From Puccinia triticina (taxonomy: Eukaryota > Basidiomycota > Pucciniomycetes > Pucciniales > Pucciniaceae), in assembly GCF_026914185.1 (NCBI RefSeq), contig NC_070564.1:992001-1056000 (forward strand): a stretch of 64,000 nt of DNA, written 5' to 3'. A model generated the notes under the pieces. That model made no database searches. It worked only from the letters and a program-made list of their open reading frames with translations, and was not told the DNA's origin. The position numbers and the translations under genes were made by a program. Below, in pieces: positions 33,420 through 44,492 of the stretch; within the stretch, counting starts at the first letter, position 1, and each line of letters begins with the position of its first letter.

Positions 33420-34446
33420 TTAACAATGAGTTACTCTTTGTTCTAACAAGTTATTGTTCTTTGTTCATTCTCTTAGATCAGTCAAAAGATCTTTGATCAA
33501 GAAAGATTCATTTGGACTAAGCAACATTGCTTTGCAAAGTAATTTGATCATTAATAAGTTACAGCTAACAAGTAATATGATTATTAAGCTGATTTCAATC
33601 CGTTGTCTATTTTTGTTTGATAAGAAACAGTTTCATCAAAAAGATCTTTAATTATCAACGAATATTATTGATATCAGTACAACTCTCGATAAAATTAGCT
33701 TTTCTATTATTTTATTATTCATAGCAGATCATGTGAAGATTTGATCTGAATTGCTGTAAATTGAGAACCAGACTAAAGAAACAACATTAGAATGATCAAG
33801 AAAGGAATTAGAAAGAACATCAGGAAAGAAGATGAGAAAGAATTACCACCACAAGAGAATTGAGATTCTGAGACAACCACGGACAGGAGAGAGTAGAGTA
33901 GGAACAAGGACACTGAAAAAGAGATAGAAAGAGAGAAAGGAAAAAAAGATTAGCCAAGGGAGGAATGGACCGAGGTTATTGTTGTTCGTTTCTCACCAAA
34001 TTGGAGAGATGAGCCAATTGAGAGATTGACAATGAACTCGAGCGATGTCAAGCCGGAATGATTTTTGAGTCTTGAGCGATGTCGAGACAAATATTGAGGA
34101 GTTGAGTCTGAACGAGGTCGAGACGAGAGTGGTCGCAAGGAAGGGAATGCAATGGCCGGAAAGGGATCGGGCGACGGGAAAAAGGAGGAGACGATGGAGC
34201 GGAAGCAAGGGAGGAAATGAGACTCAGCCCTTTCACACGACTGTCACGGCGAAAACTCAACAGATCATATCTGCCTTTAAGGTTATTTCCTTTATTTTAT
34301 GTTCTTTATAACTTGTACGCATATGTTGAAGATTAGCATACTCATAAAAGAAATTATACCTTTAAGTTTTCCAATTCTTCCAGAAATAACATAGCCAAAA
34401 GAGTGTAATGTGATGGAAAACCCAAATAAGTGGAGGAGTAGGCTAA

Positions 34447-34596
34447 GGCCCCGTTTGGAGCCGATATAATTGCGCGATATAATCTGGAAACTTGTGACAT
34501 CTGATCAAGTTTTGGCGGACCTGATCAGATGTCACATAGGATGTCATGCAAAAAAACTCATATATCGCCTGGATTATATCGGCTCCAAACGGGGCC
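34447..34596. mobile_element. 150-bp Tourist-like MITE
   Basis: Perfect 24-bp inverted repeats begin GGCCCCGTTTGGAGCCGATA. TAA is duplicated at 34444-34446 and 34597-34599. An inner hairpin pairs ACATCTGATCA with TGATCAGATGT. TAA duplication and GG...CC ends fit the PIF/Harbinger (Tourist) group. Confidence 0.85.
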
Positions 34597-34599
34597 TAA

Positions 34600-35664
34600 A
34601 CTTTGAATATCTGAGGTGGAGAGGCGTAACATTGAATAAACCGGTCCACCGCCTTGAAACTTGAGATCTCAATCCTAAAACGTCTTAAAGCTTGGTCTGC
34701 TAGCTCAGCTCCATAAGTTGAATTATGTGGCGGCATGTACTGGTCTGACTACCACCGTGGGTGCTTGCAAAGCAAGCCTCCAACAGCGCTTGTCAGGTGG
34801 GACCTGCGCGCTATCATACCCTTTTGCAGACCCTAGAATCAGGATTTGGGTAGGTGGTTAAGGTTTCTTCAAACCATCACAGTTTTTGCCCTCAAAGAGT
34901 TGCTTGGCACACCATGTATAACATAATGACTAGTGAGCACAGTCTGTCAGCTTGTTGCATGTCAAACAGGATATATATGATCTAGAGGGTCCGTGCTCTA
35001 ATGTCTCAAAAAAATACAAATCTGCCTTCAAGAGTTGGCAACTTTCTTGAAGGCATATTTGTTTATTTAATTTCTCAGAATATACACATGAGGCAGTAGT
35101 AGTACATAAGAATGAAAGAAATACAAGACTCATGAGTAGCATGTTGCGCGGACCAGAAGCAAAAAAGAAAAAAGTTGGTTTTCCATGAGAGGTGCAAATG
35201 CAAGGAATAAACTACAACGATGAAAAAAACATTCCTGCTGGGAACACCAGGCTCGCTTCGCGAGTTCAGCCTACGGCCCGGGGGCTGCCCGGAGTCTACT
35301 GTGTTGTTTGGCAACACACAGAGGGTCGAGCTGCCCCCGCGGTGTATGGCGCAGCCTGCGCCACGCTCGGGGAGTCGGCCCACGGGAAGCGATCGATATA
35401 AGATGAGCGGGATCATACATAGGGATTTCACATGTGCCTGTCCTGCACAAATCGGAGTGTCCAGAATCTCGCGAGGAGCAGATGTCACGGCTTCTGCCTC
35501 CTAGACCTAACTAGGTTTCAGCCCCCGAATGGTGAGAGTACCGCTGCCACTCGGAACCAGTGAGCCCACCACGCAGGCTGTATCGGCAAGCATCACCCGG
35601 AATTGTAGCGCTCCATCGACCACCCGCTCGGCACCCCCATCAAGAACCCACCCGGCTCACCGAT
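34600..35664. other. Intergenic, upstream of the S0 gene
   Basis: No gene supported. A GC-rich block (about 35245-35400) interrupts AT-rich sequence and looks repeat-derived. The last 150 bases are expected to hold the S0 promoter; no clear TATA box is seen. Confidence 0.4.
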
Positions 35665-36948
35665 ATGGCTTCCGCTCGTCTGCCACCGGCCTTGACCCCC
35701 ACTGAGGAGGACATCAGCCTTCTCCTAGCTGCCCAGTAAGTAGCATCTCGGCCACCAACTACTTTCGGAATCGCACGCCAAAGGCTCATCGCCATTTTCG
35801 TCCCTCTCTCGATTTCTAGATGCCACATTGGAAGCAAGAACTGCACGAAGGGGATGGAGCGATACGTCTACAAACGCCGACCAGATGGTGTCAACGTCAT
35901 CAACATTGGCCAGACTTGGGAAAAACGTCCGCCTACTTTCTGCCTACATTTGATCAGTCCACTGATTATTATTAAACCGTCAAACTGATCATGAACGGGC
36001 TCGCACTCGACTCTCAGTGATCATGGCCGCTCGAATCATCACCGCTATTGAGAACCCCAATGATGTGTGTGTGATCTCGGCCCGTCCCTACGGACACCGA
36101 GCTGTCCTGAAATTCGCTGCCAACACCGGAGCCCAGGCGATTGCTGGTCGTTTCACTCGTCAGTATCCCTCCGACTTCTCTCCTCGCCCTCAGAGTCTAG
36201 CACGTTGAAACCATGTATTTGGACATTACAGCTGGTAACTTTACCAACTACATCACCCGATCCTTCAAGGAACCCCGCTTAATCGTCGTCACCGACCCTC
36301 GTCTTGATGCCCAAGCCATCCGGGAAGCCTCATACGTCAACATCCCCGTGATCGCGCTTTGTGACACCGATGCCTCGTTAAACTTCGTCGATGTTGCGAT
36401 CCCGACCAACAACAAGGGAAAGCACTCAGTCGGATTGATCTGGTGGCTCTTGTGCCGAGAGGTTCTCCGTCTTCGAGGCACCGTTGCACGATCAGGCGAT
36501 GGCGCTTGGGGCGTTATGCCTGACATGTTCTTCTTCCGTGACGCCGAAGAAATCGAGGCTGAGGCCGCCGATAAGGCCGCTAAACTATTGGAAGAACAAG
36601 GTGGTGCCGCGCTCGGTGAGGCCCGTGCCGTGGACTGGGAAGTCGCCGGAGCTGGTGCCGGTATCGCTGCTGCTGCGGCTACCATGCCCTCGGTTGAAGT
36701 CGACTGGACTGCCCCTGAAGCCACAACCGATTGGGGTTAGTGTTGAAACGACGTTTGGTAGCTCTAAGTCCGATCTTACTAATTCATGCCTCTCTTTCCC
36801 GCAATTCTCTAGCTGCCGCCGACACCGGTGACGCCCAGTGGAGCGCCCCAGCTCCCGCTGCTGAAGCCTCGGTGAGCATATACAACCTTATCACCATTCC
36901 ATTGCGCTCAAACTGACCGTTCCGGTTGCTTTACCGCAGGGCTGGTAA
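35665..36948 (+). CDS. RPS0: 40S ribosomal protein S0 (uS2, RPSA)
   Basis: uS2 is a structural protein of the small ribosomal subunit, needed for late 40S maturation. Six exons (35665-35735, 35820-35926, 36018-36158, 36232-36735, 36813-36871, 36940-36948) encode 296 residues. Conserved stretches include [90 protein letters not shown] and [20 protein letters not shown]. The C-terminal tail is Ala/Glu-rich with [10 protein letters not shown] and [10 protein letters not shown] repeats, ending SGW. The final exon has only 9 nt (Gly-Trp-stop). All introns are GT-AG. Length and composition are normal for fungi. Confidence 0.96.
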
Positions 36949-37959
36949 ACAAAATAAACGACCTGGAACTTATGATATCGCCACTGATAAATTAATGTTT
37001 GCCCATTGTCGCTTGCTGCACCCAATGAAATTCGCTGTTCAACCAGATATGTCCCGCACCAATCAAACTCTTGTCCAACCTTCATTGAGGTTGCAAAAAA
37101 CCCCGACGTGAAGCCAGAAGACTGCTATGTGAAAGACCTTTGTACCAAACTGTAAGTCCGTCCTGTGGATGGCTCTTCGGGGCCCATTGGAAGGACTGGG
37201 ATGGCAGGAAAAAATAATCAGCCTCGATGCGAGTGTCTTCTTTGCATCAGTTTTTACTCCATTGGTTTTTTGCATGGTATGTCGCAACAAATGACACATC
37301 AGAAGCATAGCTTCATCTTAATCCTTTTCCTTTTCCCTCAGCACTACACTCCTGCGAGGTTTGACAATGTGCGGGCGCCTCGCACTTGCCCACCAGGTCT
37401 ACACCTTTCGCTGAGAACAAGGGAACACTCGCTAGCCCCAAATTTTGCTGGGTTTCTCTGCGTGACTAAGCAGCCCTACACAAATGAGACTCGCGCTTAA
37501 CACAAGTCTCGTACGGGTGCCAACAGGCACCTAAAGAGTCCAAACCTGCCGGCAAGTGCTTTGGCTTGCACAGTGGCGGTGCGCCCGACTTGAAAACATG
37601 AATTGTTAACATGGTGACGCTATGTACAACAAGCACATGTAATAATCAATGAAATGGTACTGAAGAACCCGAATTTCTTATGGGTTTCAACGGTGTCTGT
37701 ATTCACTGCGCTGTGTTTTGAGCAGCGGTACAAATACTCTTTGTTTTCCCTGGCAAAGTGAACCACTGTTTCAGTGGTAGCGCCGCGGTCAGCGCCGCTT
37801 TTCCAACTGCCACGTGGGAGCACAGAAATAAAGAGAAGAAAAAATTGAGGTTTGCTATAGTTCATATAACTTGAATGTAGTGACATGATTCTGGGTAATC
37901 CAATGCAGCTTCCTTTCGAGCGAGCTGCCACAAAAACTCGCCAAAAGTAGTGCGCTGAT
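36949..37959. other. Intergenic, no supported gene
   Basis: This holds the S0 3' end and about 0.9 kb without codon structure or family matches. Confidence 0.4.
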
Positions 37960-38051
37960 CGTCCCCGGACAGGATTGAACTGTCAACCTCTCGATCATCA
38001 GGCTAAACTGGGGTAACAGTCGAACGCGCTAACCAATTGCGCCACGGAGAC
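37960..38051 (-). tRNA. tRNA-Asn(GTT) with an 18-nt intron
   Basis: On the minus strand the 92-nt gene folds as acceptor GTCTCCG/CGGGGAC, D arm GCGC...GCGC, anticodon stem TTCGA/TCGAG, and T arm GACAG/CTGTC with loop TTCAATC. The anticodon loop starts CTGTTA, giving anticodon GTT. An 18-nt intron (CCCCAGTTTAGCCTGATG) lies just after position 37, the usual tRNA intron site. The variable loop is 5 nt and the discriminator base is G. One T-G wobble occurs in the acceptor and one in the anticodon stem, so the gene looks intact. Confidence 0.92.
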
Positions 38052-38872
38052 GATGTCGGGGACGGTGCAATGTCGATCTATATGGGGACGCAAAGTCGAG
38101 CTGCGAAGGTCTGAGAATTGTGAATTTAGTTAATTTTGAGAATCTCTCTCGCCTCGGCCTAACCAAACCTTAGCCGAGTTGTCCTCCTATGTCCTCGACT
38201 TCTCCCTGCAGTGAGACCGGGATGCGATGGCCGGTGCATAAGACCGTCCCACCCGGCCCACGTTTGTGGCTCGCAACTGATGCGCCGGGACACTGAAACG
38301 GCCTGGCCCACACAAAGCATCCGATGCATGTTTGTTGGGGGCGGGTCTGGGTAGCCTTCTCCACAGCAAGGCAGGGCTAGGCAGGGCCCGAAAAGCAACC
38401 TTCGTGCCGCCTCATGGGGTTAGAGAATGGGGCAGCCAAGTAGCAAATCCATGATTATTTTTGGGTTCTTCATGAATGGCACCAGAAAGGCTACACAGAT
38501 GAGCCCTGGCAGTGGTGAGCCTCCAAGCCAGAAAGAAGTTGTGAATAAAATCTTGCATATAATAATCATCCTATTTTTTGTATTCCTATGATAATCTTTC
38601 CTCTCTTCCCCGTGATGCTGAACAGTTTAGGCTCTGATCATGTCCACACCGCATGTAACTTGCTACAAAGGGCAGTGGTATGTCCAATTTCCCTTGTGAA
38701 ATATTTTCTGTACTGGCCAATCTCAGGCAGGAATACCTTGCTGGATTTGTGATGGCTGTTCAAGTTTTTCTACTAAGCGGTCTTGTGGGAAATTCTTGTG
38801 GTTGTGAAAGAATGCGGTTGAGCTCGATTTGCATAGTGGTGTCCCACCAATTCTTGAAGGTTTCTGGCCCCG
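38052..38872. other. Intergenic, upstream of the MFS gene
   Basis: No gene is supported; the frames at 38159-38398 (-) look random. The MFS 5' leader must lie in the last part. Confidence 0.4.
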
Positions 38873-41204
38873 ATGGCAGACTCGACAGATTCCAACCACC
38901 GCCAGCAACCCAGGACGAACCGACCCAAGCTTCAACTCCTCATCCTCTGTCTCATCAGACTATGCGAGCCCATCTCATTCACCGTGATCTTTCCGATGGT
39001 CGCATTTGTGAGTAAGAACGTCTTCTCAATCAGCATATCCAACAAAGGAGCCGATACTAATTTCTATGGATCATTGTTGATTAGATGGTGGCCGGGTTCA
39101 ACCCAGCTCTGTCAGATAAACAAGTCGGCTTCTACTGTGGCGCGATAGAATCTATCTTCTCCTTCGCCCAATTCTCAACTATCATCTTATGGGGAAAGCT
39201 CAGTGACCGCATCGGTCGGAAACCCGTCATCCTCATCGGCCTCGTTGGCGTGGCGATTTCCACCCTGGCATTCGGCTTCAGTTCCAGTTTCTGGGCTATG
39301 ATTTTTGCTCGTTCTATCGGAGGAATCCTAAATGGTTGGTGTTTATCAAGCCCCCATACAATTAATCTTTCTGACCACTTGAACTGACGTTTTGATTTAT
39401 ACATTCCATGATAGGAAACGCCGCGTCTGTTACCCTTCTTCCTCTTTCGCGCTGAAATGTTCTGATTGATTGACACTGGCTTGGCATTTGTGGACATACT
39501 AGGGTGATCAAATCTGTGGGTTTGATTTGTTGTGACAGCAGTCGATGGGCGATGGACTGGCTAATAAAATGTCTTAACACCGCAGATGGTTGCTGAGATC
39601 ACCACCACTGAGAATCAGGCCGTGGCTTTCTCCTTTCTACCTACATCTTATGCGGCCGGATGCGCTATCGGCCCATTACTTGGTAGTTGAACATCCTGAC
39701 TCTCACTGTTTCGTGTTCACTATTGACATCTTCGTGAACTCGTAGGAGGCTACCTGTCCCGGCCAGCGCAGAGCTTCCCAGACTCATGGTTTGGTACCAG
39801 TCCTTTCTGGCAGAACTATCCCTGGCTTTTACCATGTGCCGTAGCCGCAATAGCCCCTCTCCTCGGTCTTGTCATGGCAACCTTGTGGCTCGAAGAGGTA
39901 AGAAAAAAAAAATGCAATATACGGACTCCGCTGATAACGTGTTCTTATTGAAATATTCCTTCACTTCTTGTGACCTAGACTCTCGTCAAGAAAAAGCCAA
40001 ACAATGACGAGCGGCAGCCATTACTTCAATCCGAACCTGAGATCGATGCTCAAGAGCCACTTGTTCCCGCGGTACCCACCCCTAGTTCACCTACCAAGAT
40101 CCGTGATCTATTGAAAGATCAAAACCTGCTGGCGATCCTGATGTCCTATTCGCTACTGTCTTTCCAAGTAATCTATATCAGTGATATTCCCAAGGTGTAA
40201 AACAACTCACTGATCACCCCTTTTCGTATGTCAATTCGGTTTGTAGACTATATCACTGGAAGCCTTGATTGTACTATTCGCTTATACGCCCATAAAGTCC
40301 GGTGGGATCGGTTTCTCCAGCGCAGGTAATTGAATTTTCCTCCCTCGGCCAGGTTTCGCTTTCTAGATAATTGGCAGTGTCAGAACAATTTCAAAAATTG
40401 TGTTGGGTCAATTTCTCTTTCGGTAGATATCGGACTAGCTTTATCAGCATCTGGAGTGATGACGATTTTCGTCCAGCTTGCACTATTCCCCTTCTTGCAG
40501 AGACGATGCGGGACTGCCAGGTTATACAAGATATGCATGTCGGCCTATCCCTTCATATGTCCGTATGATTTCACTTCTCCCCACAAGAATGGCGGCCCTT
40601 CACAGCTGACAGGAAGAATGACTCGCGTCCTTTTTAGTTGTATTGTTCCCCATCATTCACTTCATTGCCCGTATTGAAGTGGAAGATTGTAAGGAAGGGG
40701 AATCAGGCTTCATTGGGGTTTGGATTGGAATGTGGATCATCATGGTTTTGAAGACCACAGCAAATATGGTATTTTGTAAGTGGACCTTTGCTCTTTGAAT
40801 TCGCATATAAGCGTCGGATACATTGAATTTTTTACATCACGGATCTTTGACGTGGGTTGTTTGTTCTTTGTAGCTTGCAACATGCTTCTGGTGAGTTCAG
40901 TGGCACCGTCAAGAGCTGTCCTGGCAACCATCAATGGATTGGCCCAATCTTGTGCCAGGTAAGCTACATATAGAAACTTTTGCCCTGGATATGCAACTGT
41001 TTGTGGTTAACTTATATCTGCTTGAAAAGTTTTGTGAGAGCAATTGGACCAATCACAGCTTCTAGTTTATTTGCCCTGTCGGTCTTACACTCAACGATTC
41101 TCGATGGCAATACGGTTTTCCTCTTGTTTGCAGCCATCGCTCTTGGTGCGTTTGTTGTCTGTTTGAACATCCGGGATGGCCTTGAGGAGTGGAGGAATAC
41201 ATGA
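38873..41204 (+). CDS. Major facilitator superfamily transporter (ZIFL-like)
   Basis: Twelve exons encode 484 residues: 38873-39007, 39085-39334, 39415-39424, 39503-39515, 39586-39682, 39746-39897, 39979-40167, 40247-40325, 40427-40558, 40638-40775, 40874-40958 and 41030-41204. About 12 membrane helices are visible. MFS motif A appears as WGKLSDRIGRKPVILIG after the second helix. Conserved segments include GNAAVIKSMVAEIT, YAAGCAIGPLLGGYLS and a hydrophilic central loop (KKKPNNDERQPLLQ). The family resembles the tetracycline-resistance-like/ZIFL exporters of the plasma or vacuolar membrane. The substrate cannot be read from sequence. Exons 3 and 4 have only 10 and 13 nt, and both are needed to keep the frame and the conserved GN..VIKSMVAE stretch. 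Confidence 0.9.
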
Positions 41205-41897
41205 AGCAAATAATCGATGTTGCTCGGTCATGGTAACTATGTATGTTTTTGGACAAGTCACTCAGTTTGCTACATATGTGCATGGTTTGGTTTTTGAATA
41301 CATTTTGATATTAATATTGTTTTAATATAATTCATGCTCTTAAACTTCAAACTGTTCTCAGGCTTCACAGATTTCAAATGTGCGCCATCTTGAGGTTTTC
41401 ACTAGCAAGTTCAAGCCTATTTGGCTTGCAAGTTAACCAAGCCTGAAACAAGTAAGCAGTGAAGTGTAAGCCAACTACAAGCAATTACATATCTCCAATT
41501 GTGAACTGTCCTAGTTGAGTAAACTGGGAAGATGGGTGTAAAGGAGTTGACAACAATCAACAGGATGCAGTGCAGCACTGTAGCGCCCACAAGCTGCTAT
41601 ATTGGGTGACTCCCCGTCGAGATCTGAGGGCCTCCCAGAGGTGATCTGAAGCCCCAAAAGCTAGATTTCCCTGTGAAAATCTAGGCTTGTTGGGCCTATA
41701 TCAACAAATGCAGTCTCAGATGTGAAGGGGGGTCATCCATGCTGTGCTCCCATTTTCCTTTGCTTCCCACAAATGCTTGATTAGCCACCTTGAATCTTGC
41801 TCAAGCCCTATATTATTATTTTCCCACTTTTCTTTGCCCCTTCTGCTTTTTTGTTTCCCCTCTTTTTTCATCTGTCTGCTTGAAGTGAAAGTACAAT
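41205..41897. other. Intergenic, with a MITE remnant
   Basis: No gene. About 41612-41695 (GAGGGCCTCCCAGAGG, then CTAGATTTCCCTG) is a damaged copy of the GGAGGACTTCC MITE family described next. Confidence 0.5.
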
Positions 41898-42016
41898 TGG
41901 AGGACTTCCTGTCAATCTGGGAAGCCCTTCCAGACCCAGATCTGAGCCAAACTTTTTAAGGATATCTAGGCTTTGGGACTCTGGGAGCCTCCCAGATTGC
42001 AACGGGAAGTCCTCCA
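41898..42016. mobile_element. MITE, GGAGGACTTCC family, copy 1
   Basis: 119 bp, with ends TGGAGGACTTCC and GGAAGTCCTCCA in inverse orientation and a core containing CCAGACCCAGATCTGAGCCA. No coding capacity. Confidence 0.75.
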
Positions 42017-42287
42017 TTACCCGTTACAAATTGTCTGGCTAAAATCAAAGCAAGATTACCCACTACACTGGCAGGGATTAGAGGAAAAAGGATGGGGAAT
42101 CATGTGAGCAAGCAAACATCCCTCAGGCTCTGATGCCTCACTAGGAAAGAGTAGGATTCCCTGCAGGATAGCACAACCTGCAATCTTTTCTGGTTCCTCT
42201 GTTCAGAATGCTAGCATTCATGCCCGTCCTGGTGAGTGTTGATGATGAGGATGTGTTTTTCTATACATATATAGAACTCATCTTCAT

Positions 42288-42417
42288 TGGAGGACTTCCT
42301 GTCACAATCTGGGAGCAATCTGAGAGCCTCCCAGAGTCTCAAAGCCTAAATTTCCCTGCAAAATTTGGCTCAGATCTGGGTCTGGAAGGGGTTCCCAGAT
42401 TGACAGGAAGTCCCCCA
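42288..42417. mobile_element. MITE, GGAGGACTTCC family, copy 2
   Basis: 130 bp with the same ends. The core (TGGCTCAGATCTGGGTCTGG) is inverted relative to copy 1. Confidence 0.75.
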
Positions 42418-42663
42418 TTAGCACACATGTCCATTGACATTCCGTCTTTGCCCTCTGCTTGGCTGGCACTGGAGAGCGGATACACACCAACAAGCTAGCA
42501 AGACATGTTGGACCGTCTGGTCTCCTGAAATAGGACAACAGTTATCCGCCATCCTCCGCTCTTGGCGCCAGTCAATCCCACAAGCAGTGCACCATTGCTC
42601 AGCATCAGTACTGGTTCTAATCCCTGGGTTGTTGCTCCATTTAGTCAAAATACCTCCGGGAAG

Positions 42664-42936
42664 ATGAAAGTCTCTACCTCAGCCCACATCATTGTAGTTG
42701 CTCTCCTGCTGTTGGTCATCTGCTGCCGCGCAAAGAACTTTGTGAAATGTGCCACCTGCCTGAAAACACAGGCCAGATGGACCCCTGAATGTGGGCCAAC
42801 CATTCAAGCCGCCTGCGGACGCATGAGCAGCACTGAGCAGCATGGTACAGTTGCAAGGGGCATATTACTGTACAGCCTTGCCCGCAAAATCATATCTGAG
42901 ACGCGGGCTAAATTAAGCCCATGCATATGGGCTTAA
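42664..42936 (+). pseudogene. Small Cys-rich secreted protein gene, 3' part displaced by repeats
   Basis: ATG 42664 opens MKVSTSAHIIVVALLLLVIC, a strong signal peptide. A Cys-rich part follows: KNFVKCATCLKTQARWTPEC, then GPTIQAACGRMSSTEQH. From 42844 the frame reads into a 31-bp terminal inverted repeat and stops at 42936. Just beyond the other copy of that repeat (44289), a 68-codon open stretch to 44492 carries FDGCKCGAFSYV and KQKPCKHSNRH and could be the missing end. The exact join is not visible. Likely a secreted rust protein broken by insertion. Confidence 0.45.
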
Positions 42937-43180
42937 TATAACATGTAAATGATAGTTTTTGGCCTTTTGGTGGCTGTAGATTCTAGTTCTATCCGGGCTA
43001 AGGTTTCTGACCAGCCAGTTTTTTTTTTTGGCCCCTACATTGCAAACCCACTGCTAAGTACATGCCATAAACCCATAATTATGGATTTATAACCTGTAAC
43101 TCCATGATTATGGATCTCATAAACCCATAGCCATGGGGTCCAAGCCTATCTGAGCACTCATCAGCCCATAGCTACAGAAA

Positions 43181-43376
43181 GGGTGTTCAGAGTTGAAATC
43201 ATATTTTTTTCAAATCATAAAATCATAAAATCATAACACTTTTGAGTGATCATTTTTTATGTACCATTTTAGAATTGTTGCTCTTTTTTGAGTGATTGGG
43301 AGTTACACATTTTTTTCAGATTAAAATTTTATGAATTTATGGTGTTATAATTTTATGCAGTCAACTTTGAACACCC
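43181..43376. mobile_element. MITE, GGTGTTCAAAG family, copy 1
   Basis: About 196 bp, ends GGGTGTTCAGAGTTG and CAACTTTGAACACCC, AT-rich core with repeated ATAAAATC words. Further copies lie at 47628, 47833 and 48075. Confidence 0.8.
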
Positions 43377-43383
43377 CTAGACA

Positions 43384-44039
43384 ACAATGCATCTATTACG
43401 CTACATGTAATTAGTGCCGCTAAAAAAGTAGTGTAGTGCTTGCCGCTAATAATCTGGGCAGTTAGCGATAGCGGTAATGGTCCAGCGCTACATATGCGCG
43501 TAGCATAGCGACACCCTTGCTACACTATTTCCCTGTGTCATGTAGTTTAGCTTTTTTAAGGCGCTAACGCTAAAAATAGCTGTATTTTAGCGCCAAAGCC
43601 GCTACACCCGCTAAAACATCGCTACATGCCAGTTTAGCGGGATAAACGCTAAATATTCAAACTAGTGCAAATTAGCGCAGTAATTAGCGCATCAATAGCT
43701 TATAGATTTTGGAGCTAGAGGTCTGGTTTTCTCCCAGATGAGATAAATACCGCTAATTATTCAATATTACCGCTAATTATTTGTTAAATTGGTGTAGCAA
43801 TAAGGAATGCTAATATATTGCTATGTTAGCGCAGAGTCGCTAGATACAGCTGAAGCGTAGCAATCAGACGCTAAAAACCGCTACTTTCTAGCGATTAAAC
43901 TCTATGATTTTTTTTTCTGAATTAAAAGTTAGCTGTAACTGTAATACCACCAACACTACAATTTATTTTAGTGTAGCGGCGTTAAAAACCCGCTAATTTA
44001 GGGTATTACACGCTAACTGTAGCGTAATAGATGCATTGT
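43384..44039. mobile_element. TIR element packed with TAGCG/CGCTA words
   Basis: Ends are CAACAATGCATCTATTACGC and its inverse near 44016-44039. The 650-bp interior contains many copies of GCTAAA, TAGCG and CGCTA in both orientations. No coding frame. Family not recognised. Confidence 0.7.
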
Positions 44040-44492
44040 TGCTACAGATTCCGAGTGCCCTCTTCACCTCTCAGCACCCTTCACACAATTTTGATCCACA
44101 CGCGGCTGTCACCGACTGCTTCTCCTCAAGACTCAAGACCATCCAAGAGGTCGTTCATTCAGAAAATCAGTTTCAGATCCTGCCAAATTGGGCTGAATCT
44201 ACTTTTTTTCCCTCCCAGATCCCAAAATTCCAAACCGGGGACCCCTGGGGGTTTAATTTGTACAGTAATATGCCCCTTGCAACTGTACCCTGCCCAGACA
44301 TTTGCAAAAAGCACATGGTTTGATGGTTGCAAGTGCGGAGCCTTTAGCTACGTCAATTCCAGGCTTGTGGGCAAGCAGAAACCCTGTAAGCATAGTAATA
44401 GGCACAAGGCTGTAAAAATAATGGGCACCTGGCACCTGAACCCAGAAATTCAGGAAGATTTAAGCATTGATTACATGAAAAGCTCAAAATAA

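Larger units (their letters stand above)
31558..34382 (+). mobile_element. Solo LTR of a copia-like element, split by a TIR element
   Basis: Starts TGTTGGAATTATC and ends AAGTTTTCCAATTCTTCCA, with a perfect 5-bp duplication GAAAT at 31553-31557 and 34383-34387. Its start and end, and an inner stretch around ATCATCGAACTCAAGGTGAG, resemble the LTRs at 11159 and 16332, so it is a cousin family. Without the nested element it is about 1377 bp. No internal region or second LTR is present, so it formed by LTR-LTR recombination. Confidence 0.85.
42844..44289. mobile_element. 1.45-kb unit with 31-bp perfect inverted repeats
   Basis: Left repeat 42844-42874 (GGTACAGTTGCAAGGGGCAT...) is the exact inverse of 44259-44289. 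It holds a GGTGTTCA-family MITE (43181-43376) and a second TIR element (43384-44039). No transposase and no clear target duplication are seen, so it could be a transposon or an inverted duplication. Confidence 0.6.

Noticed and set aside
42664..44492. A single spliced gene with the 1.45-kb unit as an intron
   Set aside because: Perfect inverted repeats and nested MITEs mark it as inserted DNA; no donor or acceptor gives a clean join.
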